59,010 bases of DNA from Streptomyces sp. H27-C3 (GCF_030063415.1 NZ_JASITA010000044.1:1-59010); one strand, 5' to 3'; shown: positions 23,664 to 32,657, numbered from the stretch's first letter. Translations and numbers: made by a program. The notes: generated from the letters alone by a model not told the origin.

Positions 23664-24357
23664 CCCCAGCCCTTCCGGCTCTGACGGTTCCCATCGTCGC
23701 CACTTCGTGTGGCGGCGGTCGAAGCGGCCAGATTCACCGACCGCCTAGCCCTCTGTGAACGCCGTGTTCATCGCGGCCGGATCGGCGGAGTGCTCGTTCC
23801 TTGAGAACTGAAGACGCGACCACCGGGTGACGACTACCGCCCCTGACCAGGTAACTGGCCGGGTGTTGTGGCAAGGGTGACCGGTTCGGAAGCGTCAGAA
23901 GGGCAAGACCGGAGCCAGAATCCCGGTCACAGTGAACGGCGGTGCGAGTCGGGGAAGTGAGAGCGACCCTGCTTCGTGCCACGGAGCGGCAGCAAGGCGG
24001 ACCTCGGTCTGTTTCGGCTGCCGCGTGGGCCGAGCGATCACCCTCCCCCGCAGAACCTTGCGGCGGTAGCGCGACGACGCCCCCAGCCGGTAAGCGGAAC
24101 ATCGCACGACCCGGCGGGTGAGCCAGTGGTCGCGGGCACGCCACCTCCCGGACGAAAGGTGGCCAGCGCGGAAGGCAGCAGGCCGCGCGCCGCAACACCC
24201 CAAGCACTTCGCAGCCCCGCGCTGCCCAGTCGCCCGCCGCCCGGTCTTCGGGCTGTTCGGTGGGCGGTGGAGAGCGCGGTGGACACCCGCTCTACCAACC
24301 GCGACAGCCCCAAGGATCGGACCCCCGGGGCTGTCCAGGACCTGGATGGAGGCCCTG
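23664..24357 (+). promoter_or_regulatory. Long untranslated leader with a boxA-like element
   Basis: About 690 bases without a convincing gene. At 23795-23813 there is CGTTCCTTGAGAACTGAAG, which closely resembles the boxA region of actinobacterial rRNA leaders (TTGAGAACTCAA type). It stands before an 17-kb run of co-directional genes. The rest is GC-rich without clear repeats. Confidence 0.45.
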
Positions 24358-24447
24358 ATGCGCTTCAGCATCGCACGCCCGATCGGCAACACCGACTCCG
24401 ACCCGGACATGGACGAGGCCCTGCGCCGCGCCCGCGGCGGGAAGTGA
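24358..24447 (+). CDS. 29-residue peptide before whiB
   Basis: ATG 24358 opens a short frame with a mixed, protein-like composition (FSIARPIGNTDSDPDMDEAL). It stops 5 bases before the WhiB start and is preceded by GGATGGAGG. It could be a leader peptide or a small conserved gene. Not recognised. Confidence 0.4.
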   Translation: MRFSIARPIGNTDSDPDMDEALRRARGGK

Positions 24448-24452
24448 TCGGC

Positions 24453-24719
24453 ATGGACTGGCGACACAACGCGGTCTGCCGCGAAGAGGACCCTGAGTTG
24501 TTCTTCCCCATCGGCAACACAGGCCCGGCACTCATGCAGATCGAGGACGCCAAGGCCGTCTGCCGCCGCTGCCCCGTTATGGAGCACTGCCTCCAGTGGG
24601 CGCTGGAGTCCCGACAGGAGGAGGGCGTCTGGGGCGGGCTGTCCGAGAGCGAGAGGCGCGCGATGAAGCGCCGCGCCGCCCGCAACCGGGCCCAGAGGGC
24701 GAAGGCGGCGACGGGATGA
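24453..24719 (+). CDS. WhiB-family iron-sulfur regulator
   Basis: 88 residues. The four cluster cysteines are in place (C9, C37, C40, C46: AVC...AVCRRCPVMEHC). The GVWGG turn follows (about 59-63), then a basic tail (RRAMKRRAARNRAQRAK) that would contact DNA. WhiB proteins bind a [4Fe-4S] cluster and act with the principal sigma factor as regulators. Plasmid-borne copies usually sit, as here, at the head of a transfer cluster. I chose ATG 24453 because it puts Cys9 at the usual distance from the start. Confidence 0.95.
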   Translation: MDWRHNAVCREEDPELFFPIGNTGPALMQIEDAKAVCRRCPVMEHCLQWALESRQEEGVWGGLSESERRAMKRRAARNRAQRAKAATG

Positions 24720-24802
24720 CGGACGCCGACCAGAAGCGCCTGAAGGACGACCTCCGCCGGACCAACCAGGACCACGACTTCGGCCGCCGCGCTCACGGCT
24801 GA
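24716..24802 (+). CDS. 28-residue charged peptide coupled to whiB
   Basis: ATG 24716 overlaps the whiB stop (ATGA). The product is short and strongly charged (DADQKRLKDDLRRTNQDHDF). Coupling supports translation. Function unknown. Confidence 0.5.
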   Translation: MTDADQKRLKDDLRRTNQDHDFGRRAHG

Positions 24803-24947
24803 GCGGCCCGCACCACAGGACGCAAACCCAACTCCCATCCCGCACCACGCTGATCCACCAGGTCGGGCGCCCGCACGACGGGCGCCCGACCTTTCGCACG
24901 CCTCCAGCCCGGGAGAGTCTCGGGCCCGCACCCCCGCAGGAGCGCCC

Positions 24948-25208
24948 ATGCGTAGCAGCACCCAACTCGACACCGCGACGGCCACGACCGACAACACCCG
25001 GCTGCCGTCCTCTTTGTGCACGCACACCCCGACGTGTCCGACCGCCGACAGCCCCGACCGGGAGGCCGCCCGCACCATTGCGAGCCACCCGGAGCAGGGC
25101 TGGAACCTTTTGTGCAACGCCGTCCTTCTTTTCGAGGACACCGGGGAGCTGCTCCCCGACGGCCGGATCATCGCCCCGCACCGGCCCCTCGCGGTCGCCG
25201 CGGTCTGA
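24948..25208 (+). CDS. DUF5999-family small protein
   Basis: 86 residues. The conserved core is CTHTPTCPTADSPDREAAR, SHPEQGWNLLCNAVLLFEDT and GELLPDGRIIAP, typical of DUF5999, a small cysteine-containing family common in Streptomyces and its plasmids and of unknown role. The Cys residues (CxxxxxC and a later C) may bind metal. The family often begins at the first Cys motif, so an internal start is possible. It is in the same direction as whiB and the SpdB-like gene. Confidence 0.85.
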   Translation: MRSSTQLDTATATTDNTRLPSSLCTHTPTCPTADSPDREAARTIASHPEQGWNLLCNAVLLFEDTGELLPDGRIIAPHRPLAVAAV

Positions 25209-25309
25209 CGGCTGCCTCTGATCCGCCCGCACCGACACAACGGCCCTACCCACCGCCGTAGATCCACGGTGCCCTTCTGTATGGAGGCGCCCGGAAGAAA
25301 GGACACCCC

Positions 25310-27856
25310 GTGGCCACCAAGTCCGCCTCGCGTCGCAGGCGCCAGCCCGCGGCGAACACGAAGCCCCGCAACGGGCGCGCCAAGGCACCGGCGACGCCGG
25401 CCTCCATGCCCGCCCAGGCCGCCGCCCCCGAGAGCACCGTGCCGCTGGTGCACCTGGAGGCCGACCCGGTCGTGGCCGACGCCGCCGACCGCGCCGCCGA
25501 CCTCCGGGACCTGGCCGCCGACGACGCGGACCGCATCCTGGCCGATGGCCGGGTGCTCGCCGCCAAACTGATGGAGGGCGCCCGTACGGAGGCCGCTTCG
25601 TTCACCGAGGCGGTCAACGCTGAGCAGGCGCGGATCATCGCCGACGCGATGAAGGAAGCCGACCGGGTCCGCACGGATGCCGCCACCACGGCGGCCACTG
25701 ACGCCGACCAGGTCCGCGCCGCCGCCGAAGCGGCGGCGGAGCAGCTGCTCGCCGACGCTCGCCGCCAGGCCGACACCGTCGCGGCGACGGCGGCCGGTGA
25801 GGCCGACCAGGTCCTCGCCGACGCCAGCGCGGCTGTCGAGCAGCTGCTCGCCGACGCGCGCCGCCAGGCGCAGGAGGTCGCCGCCACGGCGGCCGTCCAG
25901 GCGGAGCAGGTCCGCACCGAGGCCGCGAAGGTCCTCGCCGACGCGGAAGCCGTGCGCACCGAGCTGCTGGCCGGTGCGGAGCGCACGGCGGCGGAGACTC
26001 GCACCCGCGCCACCACTGACGCCGGGCACCTTCTGGAGCGGGTGCGGGGTGAGGCCGGCCAGGTGCGCGCGAGCGCGGACGGCCAGGCCGTGCAGGTGCG
26101 GGCCGGGGCGGAGAAGGTGGCCGCTGAGCTGCGTGAGGATGCCGCCCGCGAGCTGGAGGCATCGCGTGCGGATGCGGCTCGTGTACAGGCGCTGGCGAAG
26201 GAGGACATCGGCCGGCTGCGGGCGGCGGCGGCCGAGGACGCGGAGCGTCTGACCCGCATGGCCCGTGAGGAGGCCGACCGGATCCTGGCCGCGGCCCGTG
26301 CCAAGCGGGAGGCGGAGCTCAAGGAAGCCGGGCAGGCGCTGGCGCAGGCGCGGCTGCGGGAAGCCGATGCGGACGTCACGCTGAAGGCGGCCGACGGCAT
26401 GGTGGCTGAGGCTGCTGCCCGGATGAAGCGCGCCACCGACCGCACTGAGCGGTCCCTGGAGCGCAAGCGGCTCAAGCTCCAGGCCGGTGAGGAGCGCCGG
26501 GAGTTGAAGGAGACACGGAAGGCGAAGTCCCGTGCCGGTAAGCCGACCATGGCTGAGCGGGCCAAGCGCTTCGTGAAGGTCAACGCGGAACGCCTGATGG
26601 TGATCGGTCCGATCACCGCTCCGATGGCCGTGGCGTGGACGGGGCAGGCCGGGTTTGCCGAGGACATCCTCGGCTGGGTCGCCCCGTTCACGGTTTTGTT
26701 CGCCGCAGCGTGGGAGCTTTCGACCGCGTTCGTCGCCTGGATGTACCACCAGTCCCGCCAGGGCGGCGACGCCGGAACCCTCTACCGCGTCAGCACGTGG
26801 ATCTTCGCTCTCGGTGCCGCCGTCATGAACTTCTGGCACGCCTCCGGTGTACCCACACCCGGCAGCCGGGTGTGGGACGCGAAGGCGGAGATCTGGACGG
26901 AGCAGATCACTTACTGGCACTTCACGCCGAAGGCGGTGGCGTTCGCCGCCATGTCGATCGTGGGGATGGTGCTGTGGGAGCTGTACGCCTCGCTGATCCA
27001 CCGCCGCAAGCTCCGTGAGGACGGCAGGGTCGCCAAGGCCCGCCCTTCCATTGGGGCGGTCCGCTGGGTCCGTTACCCGGTCCACAGTTTCACCGCCTGG
27101 TCCCTCGCGATCACCGACGCGAAGTTGAGCACGCTGGACCGGGCCTGGACCGCAGCGGGCACGCAGCTCGCGGACCGCAAGGCGGTCCGGACCGGACTGA
27201 CCCTGCACCGGGTGGTCATCCCCCGGGTCCGGGCCGACGATCACGGACCGGCCGCCATCCCCGCTGTGCTCACCCTGACCCGCACGGACCGGCACGGACC
27301 GCTGGAAAGTCCCGCCCCGGTCCGTCCGGTCCAGCACGGCGGCTACGCGGTCCGTTCCGGTCCGGACGATCGCAACGCGGTCCACGGTCCGGTCCGGACC
27401 GCAGGAACCATGGACCGCACCGGCGGACCGGCGCTCGCCCTGGAGCCCGGTCCGGCCGGACCGCAGAGCGCTGACCTGCCGACCGGCCCCGGTCCGGACC
27501 GGCCGGACCGCGACCAACGGGCCGTGCCCGCCACCCGGACCGCGACGGCCGCACGCGGGGTGACGGTCCGGACCGCCGACGTGGCCCCCGGACCGCAGGA
27601 GCCGAACCCGTCCGGACCGGCCAACGAAAAAGCCCTGGAGGACGTGGCCGGTCCGGACCAGAACGAGGGCGGTCCGGACCGCACGGTCATCACGCTCACG
27701 GACCTGGAGCGGACCGCACTGGACCGGCTCCGGACCGCGAACGAGGCGCTCAACCGAAACAACATCGCCCGCGCGGTCCGGACCGAAGGCGGATCCATCG
27801 CCACGGACCGCGCCGGACAGATCGCCGTCGCCCTCAGGCAGCACACGGTCCGCTGA
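25310..27856 (+). CDS. SpdB-like membrane protein with long coiled coil and DUF2637 domain
   Basis: 848 residues from GTG 25310, preceded by AGAAAGGA. Three parts. Residues about 40-410 are a very long Ala/Glu/Asp heptad region (repeated ADxxxAxAxxxAEQLLADARRQA units). About 415-600 is the DUF2637 module with four hydrophobic segments (IGPITAPMAVAWTG, VAPFTVLFAAAWELSTAFVA, STWIFALGAAVMNFWHA, AVAFAAMSIVGMVLWELYAS), which is the SpdB-type membrane domain of Streptomyces conjugative elements, linked to plasmid spread through mycelium. The last 240 residues are low complexity because the DNA carries many GGTCCGGACC palindromes in two frames. The C-terminal 60 residues (LNRNNIARAVRTEGGSIATD) look like a helix-turn-helix. 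It opens the structural part of the transfer unit. Confidence 0.85.
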   Translation: MATKSASRRRRQPAANTKPRNGRAKAPATPASMPAQAAAPESTVPLVHLEADPVVADAADRAADLRDLAADDADRILADGRVLAAKLMEGARTEAASFTEAVNAEQARIIADAMKEADRVRTDAATTAATDADQVRAAAEAAAEQLLADARRQADTVAATAAGEADQVLADASAAVEQLLADARRQAQEVAATAAVQAEQVRTEAAKVLADAEAVRTELLAGAERTAAETRTRATTDAGHLLERVRGEAGQVRASADGQAVQVRAGAEKVAAELREDAARELEASRADAARVQALAKEDIGRLRAAAAEDAERLTRMAREEADRILAAARAKREAELKEAGQALAQARLREADADVTLKAADGMVAEAAARMKRATDRTERSLERKRLKLQAGEERRELKETRKAKSRAGKPTMAERAKRFVKVNAERLMVIGPITAPMAVAWTGQAGFAEDILGWVAPFTVLFAAAWELSTAFVAWMYHQSRQGGDAGTLYRVSTWIFALGAAVMNFWHASGVPTPGSRVWDAKAEIWTEQITYWHFTPKAVAFAAMSIVGMVLWELYASLIHRRKLREDGRVAKARPSIGAVRWVRYPVHSFTAWSLAITDAKLSTLDRAWTAAGTQLADRKAVRTGLTLHRVVIPRVRADDHGPAAIPAVLTLTRTDRHGPLESPAPVRPVQHGGYAVRSGPDDRNAVHGPVRTAGTMDRTGGPALALEPGPAGPQSADLPTGPGPDRPDRDQRAVPATRTATAARGVTVRTADVAPGPQEPNPSGPANEKALEDVAGPDQNEGGPDRTVITLTDLERTALDRLRTANEALNRNNIARAVRTEGGSIATDRAGQIAVALRQHTVR
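27184..27784. repeat. Seven GGTCCGGACC palindromes in the 3' part of the SpdB-like gene
   Basis: Exact copies at 27184, 27391, 27491, 27565, 27650, 27671 and 27775, with further half or near copies (ten TCCGGA in 600 bases). Four copies are read as VRT and three as GPD, so the DNA word rather than the protein is conserved. Confidence 0.85.
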
Positions 27857-28044
27857 CCGGACGTCAACGACGCTCTGCCGCTCATGGTCGCCACCGGATC
27901 GCGCTCGCCCACCGGGCGCGGTCCGGTGACGGCCACGGCCGGCAGGCCGCTCGCCCGCACCCCCGTCCGCTGAACCTCGCCTCCGGCAGGTATCGGGGCG
28001 GGCTTGAACGGCCGCATTCACAGCACTGGAAGGAGAGAGCCCCC

Positions 28045-28659
28045 ATGTCCGGAATCGACTGGGACGAGGAGTTCACCCGCATGAACCCCCAGACCCCCGA
28101 GAAGCCCACCACGTCCAAGTTCTCCGTCAAGGCCGGCGGGGTACGCCGCAACACCGTCGCGCTCGCCGTGTGCGGCACGATCGCCGCCATCGCCGTGTGC
28201 GGCACGGTCGTGACCGTCACCAGCATGCAGGGCGAGCAGTCCGCCCAGGACCGTGCGCGCGCCCAGGAGAAAGCCGCGAACGCCCTGGTCGAGGCGGAGG
28301 CCGGCAAGGAGCGGGCGCAGACCGAGGAAGCCGCGGCCAAGACCCTGTACGGGCGGGAGATGGCCGTCTACCGGGAGTGCATGAAGGTCCGGGCGGCGGC
28401 GGTGGCCAAGGCGGCCTCCTACGAGGTCTCGAAGATCGCCGAATGCGCCGCCCCGACCCTCGGCACCGCGGCCCCCAAGACCCAGGAGCCCACCGGCGAC
28501 GACGGCATCACGTCCAGCCCCTGGCTTTGGGTGGCTCTCGTCGGCGGCGGCGGTCTCATCGCCTACAAAAAGCTTTCCGCGCCCTCCGGTTCCAATTCTG
28601 GTTCCGGTGCGGTCACCTCCGCGAACAATAAGGGATTCACCTTCGAGAAGGGTGCGTGA
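28045..28659 (+). CDS. Membrane protein with central coiled coil, transfer unit
   Basis: 204 residues. The N-terminal 36 residues are polar; a transmembrane segment follows at about 37-59 (TVALAVCGTIAAIAVCGTVV). A charged helical domain (SAQDRARAQEKAANALVEAE) with two Cys (EC at about 116 and 133) comes next, and a second membrane helix near 160-174 (WLWVALVGGGGLIAY). Topology suggests an extracytoplasmic middle domain that could form part of a transfer channel. No named family recognised. ATG 28045 has an AAGGAGAGA site. Confidence 0.75.
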   Translation: MSGIDWDEEFTRMNPQTPEKPTTSKFSVKAGGVRRNTVALAVCGTIAAIAVCGTVVTVTSMQGEQSAQDRARAQEKAANALVEAEAGKERAQTEEAAAKTLYGREMAVYRECMKVRAAAVAKAASYEVSKIAECAAPTLGTAAPKTQEPTGDDGITSSPWLWVALVGGGGLIAYKKLSAPSGSNSGSGAVTSANNKGFTFEKGA

Positions 28660-28660
28660 C

Positions 28661-28876
28661 ATGACGCTTCAGTTCTTCGCTCTGGCCCTGTTCTGCTGGG
28701 CCCTGTTCTTCACCTTCAAGAAGACGAAAGGAAAGCAGCAGCTGGTCTGCCTGATGCTGATTGTCTCCGGGATCTTCCTTCCGTATACGCCGTTCAGCAA
28801 CGAGATCCGCAGCACGCTCGAATCGGTTTTCAGCACGGCGAACGAGACGGTCAGCGACATCGGATCGTCACGCTAA
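28661..28876 (+). CDS. Small two-helix membrane protein
   Basis: 71 residues from ATG 28661, one base after the previous stop. Two hydrophobic segments (QFFALALFCWALFFTF and LVCLMLIVSGIFLPYT) separated by a Lys-rich loop, then a polar tail. Codon use is less GC-biased than its neighbours. It belongs by position to the transfer membrane proteins. Confidence 0.7.
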   Translation: MTLQFFALALFCWALFFTFKKTKGKQQLVCLMLIVSGIFLPYTPFSNEIRSTLESVFSTANETVSDIGSSR

Positions 28877-28890
28877 GTACGCGAGTGTCG

Positions 28891-28989
28891 GTTACCGGTT
28901 ACCGGTTACAGGGCCCGGGGATGTCGCCCCGCCCCGCCTTGAGCGCCGCGAACCCGCGTCTGCGGGCCCTGTAACCGGTAACCGGTAAC
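28891..28989. repeat. 27-bp inverted repeat built from tandem GGTTACC words
   Basis: The left arm 28891-28917 starts GTTACCGGTTACCGGTTAC and ends AGGGCCCG; the right arm 28963-28989 is its perfect complement. The spacer is 45 bases. Each arm holds tandem copies of a GGTTACC word. It lies between two transfer genes, 36 bases before the next start, and might be an attenuator, processing site or operator. Confidence 0.85.
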
Positions 28990-29025
28990 CGCCGGAAACT
29001 ACACAACGTTACGGAAGGGAGGCTC

Positions 29026-30030
29026 GTGGAACTCCTCGTGCTCCTCGCCATCACCTACCTCGTCGGCGTCGACAACACGCACGGAAAATACGAGCAGGCG
29101 GGAATCAAGAAACCCCCGAAGAAACCGAAAGAAAAATGGGCTCCGACCAAGGCGCCGGATACCTTCCGGAACGGTTCCTACAATGCGGCAGCGAAAGCGC
29201 ATCACGGTTTGCTCGCGGGTGCCCACTGGGCCGGGGGACTTCGTGACGGATGGCGTTCCGCCTACCTGAAAAAGCCGGGTACTGCACCTTCCGGCTCGCC
29301 TTCCGCCACGCCTCCTACCGGGCCCTCCGCGCCCACCCCGGGAGCCACTTCGGGGGCCACCGTGCCGCCGAAGCCGACCACGCCCCCGACCCCGCCGACC
29401 CCGCCGAAGCCGACCACGCCCCAGACCCCGCCGAAGCCCACCGCGCCCCCGACTCCGCCGCCTGCCGCCGGGCCTCTCAGGCCTACCGTCCCGCCGCCCG
29501 GCACCATCCCCCCGCCCCCCACGATCACGCTCCCCGACCGCATCAGGAAGGACCCCGCGATGCAGCCCAATCCCCCCGTTCCGCACACCGCGACCGTCGA
29601 CGACAAGGGTGTTCACGTCACCACTGCCTCCGGGAAGAGCCGCACCTACAGCGGTGGCGAGGTCATGACCCTCACCCAGGTCATCGATCTCGCCGAAGGC
29701 GCCGCGACCCTGTGCCAGTCCAGCTCCGAGACTTGCCTGGAACTCGTGGACGAGTCAGGGCAGCTCGCCGGGGACTGCGACGTGCTCATCGCCGAGATCA
29801 CGGAGAAGGGCGTCGGCGCGAACCTCATCGGCAAGTGCGAGCACCTCCAGGAGCAGCTCGGGCTTCAGGCGGCGGCAGCCAAGAAGCTCCACGACCAGAT
29901 CCAGGGCGGCGAGGAGTCGTGCCGCACGGCGTCGGCGAACGCGGAGGTCCGCCACGGTGCCATCTTTCGGGCCGTCGCCGACTCCCCGCTGACCAAGCCC
30001 GCCGAACGCGACTTCTACAACGCCCGATAG
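29026..30030 (+). CDS. Proline-rich anchored protein of the transfer unit
   Basis: 334 residues from GTG 29026 (GGAGG five bases before). The first about 16 residues are hydrophobic (ELLVLLAITYLVGV) and would anchor the protein. A Lys-rich stretch and the GSYNAAAKAHHGLLAGAHWA segment follow, then about 70 residues of Pro/Thr repeats (PPKPTTPPTPP). The C-terminal helical domain (from about 190) contains two Cys (ATLCQSSSETCLEL) and later Cys residues (DC, KC, SC). The design suggests a stalk crossing the cell wall. No family recognised. Confidence 0.7.
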   Translation: MELLVLLAITYLVGVDNTHGKYEQAGIKKPPKKPKEKWAPTKAPDTFRNGSYNAAAKAHHGLLAGAHWAGGLRDGWRSAYLKKPGTAPSGSPSATPPTGPSAPTPGATSGATVPPKPTTPPTPPTPPKPTTPQTPPKPTAPPTPPPAAGPLRPTVPPPGTIPPPPTITLPDRIRKDPAMQPNPPVPHTATVDDKGVHVTTASGKSRTYSGGEVMTLTQVIDLAEGAATLCQSSSETCLELVDESGQLAGDCDVLIAEITEKGVGANLIGKCEHLQEQLGLQAAAAKKLHDQIQGGEESCRTASANAEVRHGAIFRAVADSPLTKPAERDFYNAR

Positions 30031-30046
30031 AAGAGGAGAGGCCCGC

Positions 30047-30439
30047 ATGTCTGTCACCGAATCTCTCAAGGACGCCGCGACCTACGCGGCCCTGCGCACC
30101 AAGCTCGCCTGGCTCACCCGCCAGGTCCACGTCCACGGCGAGACCGTCACCACCCTCGCCTCGACCATCGACGACACCGCCGAACAGATGCAGGACGCCT
30201 CCGAGACGATGAAGGCGCTCGCGGTGGACAGCGCGACGACCGCCGAATTCGCGGACGCCGCCGTCGTGATGACCACCGCGAAGGAAGCGGCGGGCGAGTA
30301 CACGGCCGCGGCGGACAGCGCGGCCGCGGCCGCCGACGACGCGAAGACGACTGTCGAGTCCGACCACGGGGGCATCGCCGACGCGGTGGACACCTCCTCC
30401 GTCGAGATGGCCGAAGCCGCCTTCTACACCCAGCCGTAA
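30047..30439 (+). CDS. Small helical protein, transfer unit
   Basis: 130 residues, almost all helical and Ala/Thr/Asp-rich (ETVTTLASTIDDTAEQMQDA, AAADSAAAAADDAKTTVESD), with the spacing of a coiled coil and no membrane segment. GAAGAGGAGAG precedes the start. It lies immediately upstream of the translocase gene (gap 13 bases) and may be its partner. Not recognised. Confidence 0.65.
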   Translation: MSVTESLKDAATYAALRTKLAWLTRQVHVHGETVTTLASTIDDTAEQMQDASETMKALAVDSATTAEFADAAVVMTTAKEAAGEYTAAADSAAAAADDAKTTVESDHGGIADAVDTSSVEMAEAAFYTQP

Positions 30440-30452
30440 GGAGAGCAGGACC

Positions 30453-32657
30453 ATGGGGCCGACCCGAGCACAGTTCATCCAGTACGCGCCCGCCGCTCTC
30501 GCGGTGGCGTCCGCCGCCGCCGGCCCCTGGTCCGCCCTCGCCGCCGGAGCGGCCGGAGCGGGGGCGTGGGCCATCAACGCCTCCACCCCGGCCCTGCGCT
30601 CCCTGATCGCCTGCGGGATCACCGCCACCGGGTGCGGCATCGCCGCGCACCAGGTCCTCGCGTCCGGCATGAACCCACTATTCGCCCTCGGACTCGCGGT
30701 CCCGGCCGGGGCAGCCGCCCTCGCCCACCACCGCAACATCACCGGCGAGTTCCCGACGCTCCCCGCCGCGACCACGGCGACCACCGGGCAGACCTCACAG
30801 GCGCAGCTCATCACCGCCTGGTGGAAGGAGTTCATCTCCGGCCCCACCCAGACCGAGGGTCGCAAGCTGATCCAGGAGGGTGCCGGCCTCGCGCACCTTG
30901 CCCTGGAGGTCGGCGACGACCACGTGTCGTTCACCGGAATCATCACGCTGCCTCAGGGCCAGCAGGTGAGGGTGAAGGCCGCCGACATCGCCTCTGTCTA
31001 CAACGTCCCTGTCTCCCAGGTCGAGATGGGCGACCCCAAGCACTACGCACCCAACGCCCTGCCCGTCACCGTCCACCTGACGGTCCCGGCCTCGGCACCA
31101 GAGATCACGGCCGGCGCCCCCACCACCCCTGAGGAGGAGTGGGACGCCTTCGTCGGCGTCCCGGAAGGGGCGATGCCCGGCACCACCCTGACCCTCACCC
31201 GCTACGACGGGCCCCTGGACTGGGAAGGGATCGCTACCCGTGAACGCAAGGCGATCGGGACGGTCAACCTCCAGGACCTGGCCGGGAACCTGGACCTGTC
31301 GATGATCCAGATCACCCTTGCGCCCGGTGACAAGCCCTCGCAGATGGGGGTGCGCGTGATGAAGGAGCACGCGCTGATGCACGGCACGATGCTCTCCTCG
31401 GTCGTCGACGAACTGGCCATGGACGCCCGCGGATACGTCCGCCTGGGCACCTACGTCGACGCCCGCCCGGCCCTGGTCCCCTTGGCCCAGCCCGGTTCCG
31501 GCGCCCGCCACCTCTACCTCGTGGGCGGCTCCCGCTCGGGGAAGTCGGGAATCCTGGAACAGATCCTCCTGTCCGCCCACCGGTCGGGCATCGCCACGAT
31601 CCTGGCCTCTCCGCAGGCCGGGACCATTGCCGGTGCCCACCTGGCCGCGTACTGCGGGGACGGCCTGAACGAAGCGATGGGCGCCCTGCGCCTGGCCTAC
31701 GCGATGATGCTGGACCGCGAGTCCCGCTACCGCTCCCCCGCCTTCCCCTTTACCGACCCCCTGGTCCTGGTCGTCATCGACGAGGCGCACATGCTGCTGT
31801 CGACGTCCTCCCCGTACCACGCGGAGGCGAAGGCGATCGTGGAGCAGATGACCCGCCGTTCCCTCAAGCGGGGCATCGGCGTGGTTCTGGCCACCCAGAC
31901 CCCGCTGGCCGAAGACCTCGGCAACTCGACGATCATCCGCTCGCAGCTCCTCATCGGCGGCGGCGCGGTCTTCCTGCGCTGCGCCAAGGGGCAGGGCTCC
32001 CTGGTCGGGGTGAACGCGGTGGAGGGAGCCGAGGGCATCGACCTGTCGAAGATCCCCGCGTCGTGGCCCGGCCTCTTCGCCACGGTCGCCGACCGGGAGA
32101 TGACCGGCCTGGACACCGAGGCCGTCATGGCCCCCGAGGACGGCACCTTCGGCCTCGGGTACCTCCTGACCCCGGGCTCGCAGGCCGTTCAGTTCCGCTC
32201 CCTGCACCTGGACGTCTCCCCCGTCTCCCTCGCGGGAGGCGAGCCGCCCGTCGGGCTCGAGGACTGCGACGCCTGGCGTGAGCGGGACGCGATCACACAG
32301 ACCCCGATGGTCGACGTCCGCGGCAAAAACCTGGTCGGCAACCTCGAAGACCTCCTGTTCTGGGCAGAACACGGACGGCCCGCCCCGCAGCAGCAGCAGC
32401 GCACCGGTCCCGCCGGCCAGCAGCCCGGGCCCGCCGGTCCGGGCGTTTTCGCCGGACCCGCTGCGGGGGCGGGTGACGGACAGGAGCTGATCAAGCCCCG
32501 CATCCTCGAACTCTTGAGAGAGGAGTCCATCCCCCTGACCGCGGAGACCATCGCCCGCAAGCTCGGGACCAGCGCGAAGAACATCAAGCCGCGCCTGTCC
32601 GAGCTGAAGAAGCGCGACGAGGTCACCAACGAGAACGGACTGTGGAAGGCAGCATGA
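30453..32657 (+). CDS. FtsK/TraB-like DNA translocase for conjugal transfer
   Basis: 734 residues. N-terminal hydrophobic helices (about 12-80) anchor it in the membrane. The P-loop ATPase domain has Walker A GGSRSGKSG (about 357-365) and Walker B LVLVVIDEAHMLL (about 437-449), then RRSLKRGIGVVLATQTPLAE, the sensor region of HerA/FtsK ATPases. The C-terminus (from about 670: LREESIPLTAETIARKLGTS, IKPRLSELKKRDEV) is a winged helix like the gamma domain by which FtsK and TraB read short DNA words. In Streptomyces, TraB pumps double-stranded DNA between cells after binding repeated 8-bp sites. The GGTCCGGACC array 3 kb upstream is a candidate target. The gene is the core of the transfer unit. 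Confidence 0.9.
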   Translation: MGPTRAQFIQYAPAALAVASAAAGPWSALAAGAAGAGAWAINASTPALRSLIACGITATGCGIAAHQVLASGMNPLFALGLAVPAGAAALAHHRNITGEFPTLPAATTATTGQTSQAQLITAWWKEFISGPTQTEGRKLIQEGAGLAHLALEVGDDHVSFTGIITLPQGQQVRVKAADIASVYNVPVSQVEMGDPKHYAPNALPVTVHLTVPASAPEITAGAPTTPEEEWDAFVGVPEGAMPGTTLTLTRYDGPLDWEGIATRERKAIGTVNLQDLAGNLDLSMIQITLAPGDKPSQMGVRVMKEHALMHGTMLSSVVDELAMDARGYVRLGTYVDARPALVPLAQPGSGARHLYLVGGSRSGKSGILEQILLSAHRSGIATILASPQAGTIAGAHLAAYCGDGLNEAMGALRLAYAMMLDRESRYRSPAFPFTDPLVLVVIDEAHMLLSTSSPYHAEAKAIVEQMTRRSLKRGIGVVLATQTPLAEDLGNSTIIRSQLLIGGGAVFLRCAKGQGSLVGVNAVEGAEGIDLSKIPASWPGLFATVADREMTGLDTEAVMAPEDGTFGLGYLLTPGSQAVQFRSLHLDVSPVSLAGGEPPVGLEDCDAWRERDAITQTPMVDVRGKNLVGNLEDLLFWAEHGRPAPQQQQRTGPAGQQPGPAGPGVFAGPAAGAGDGQELIKPRILELLREESIPLTAETIARKLGTSAKNIKPRLSELKKRDEVTNENGLWKAA

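Noticed and set aside
24365..28021. Minus-strand frame of 1218 codons
   Set aside because: It is antisense to whiB, DUF5999 and the SpdB-like gene; its length comes from the repetitive GC-rich coiled-coil DNA.
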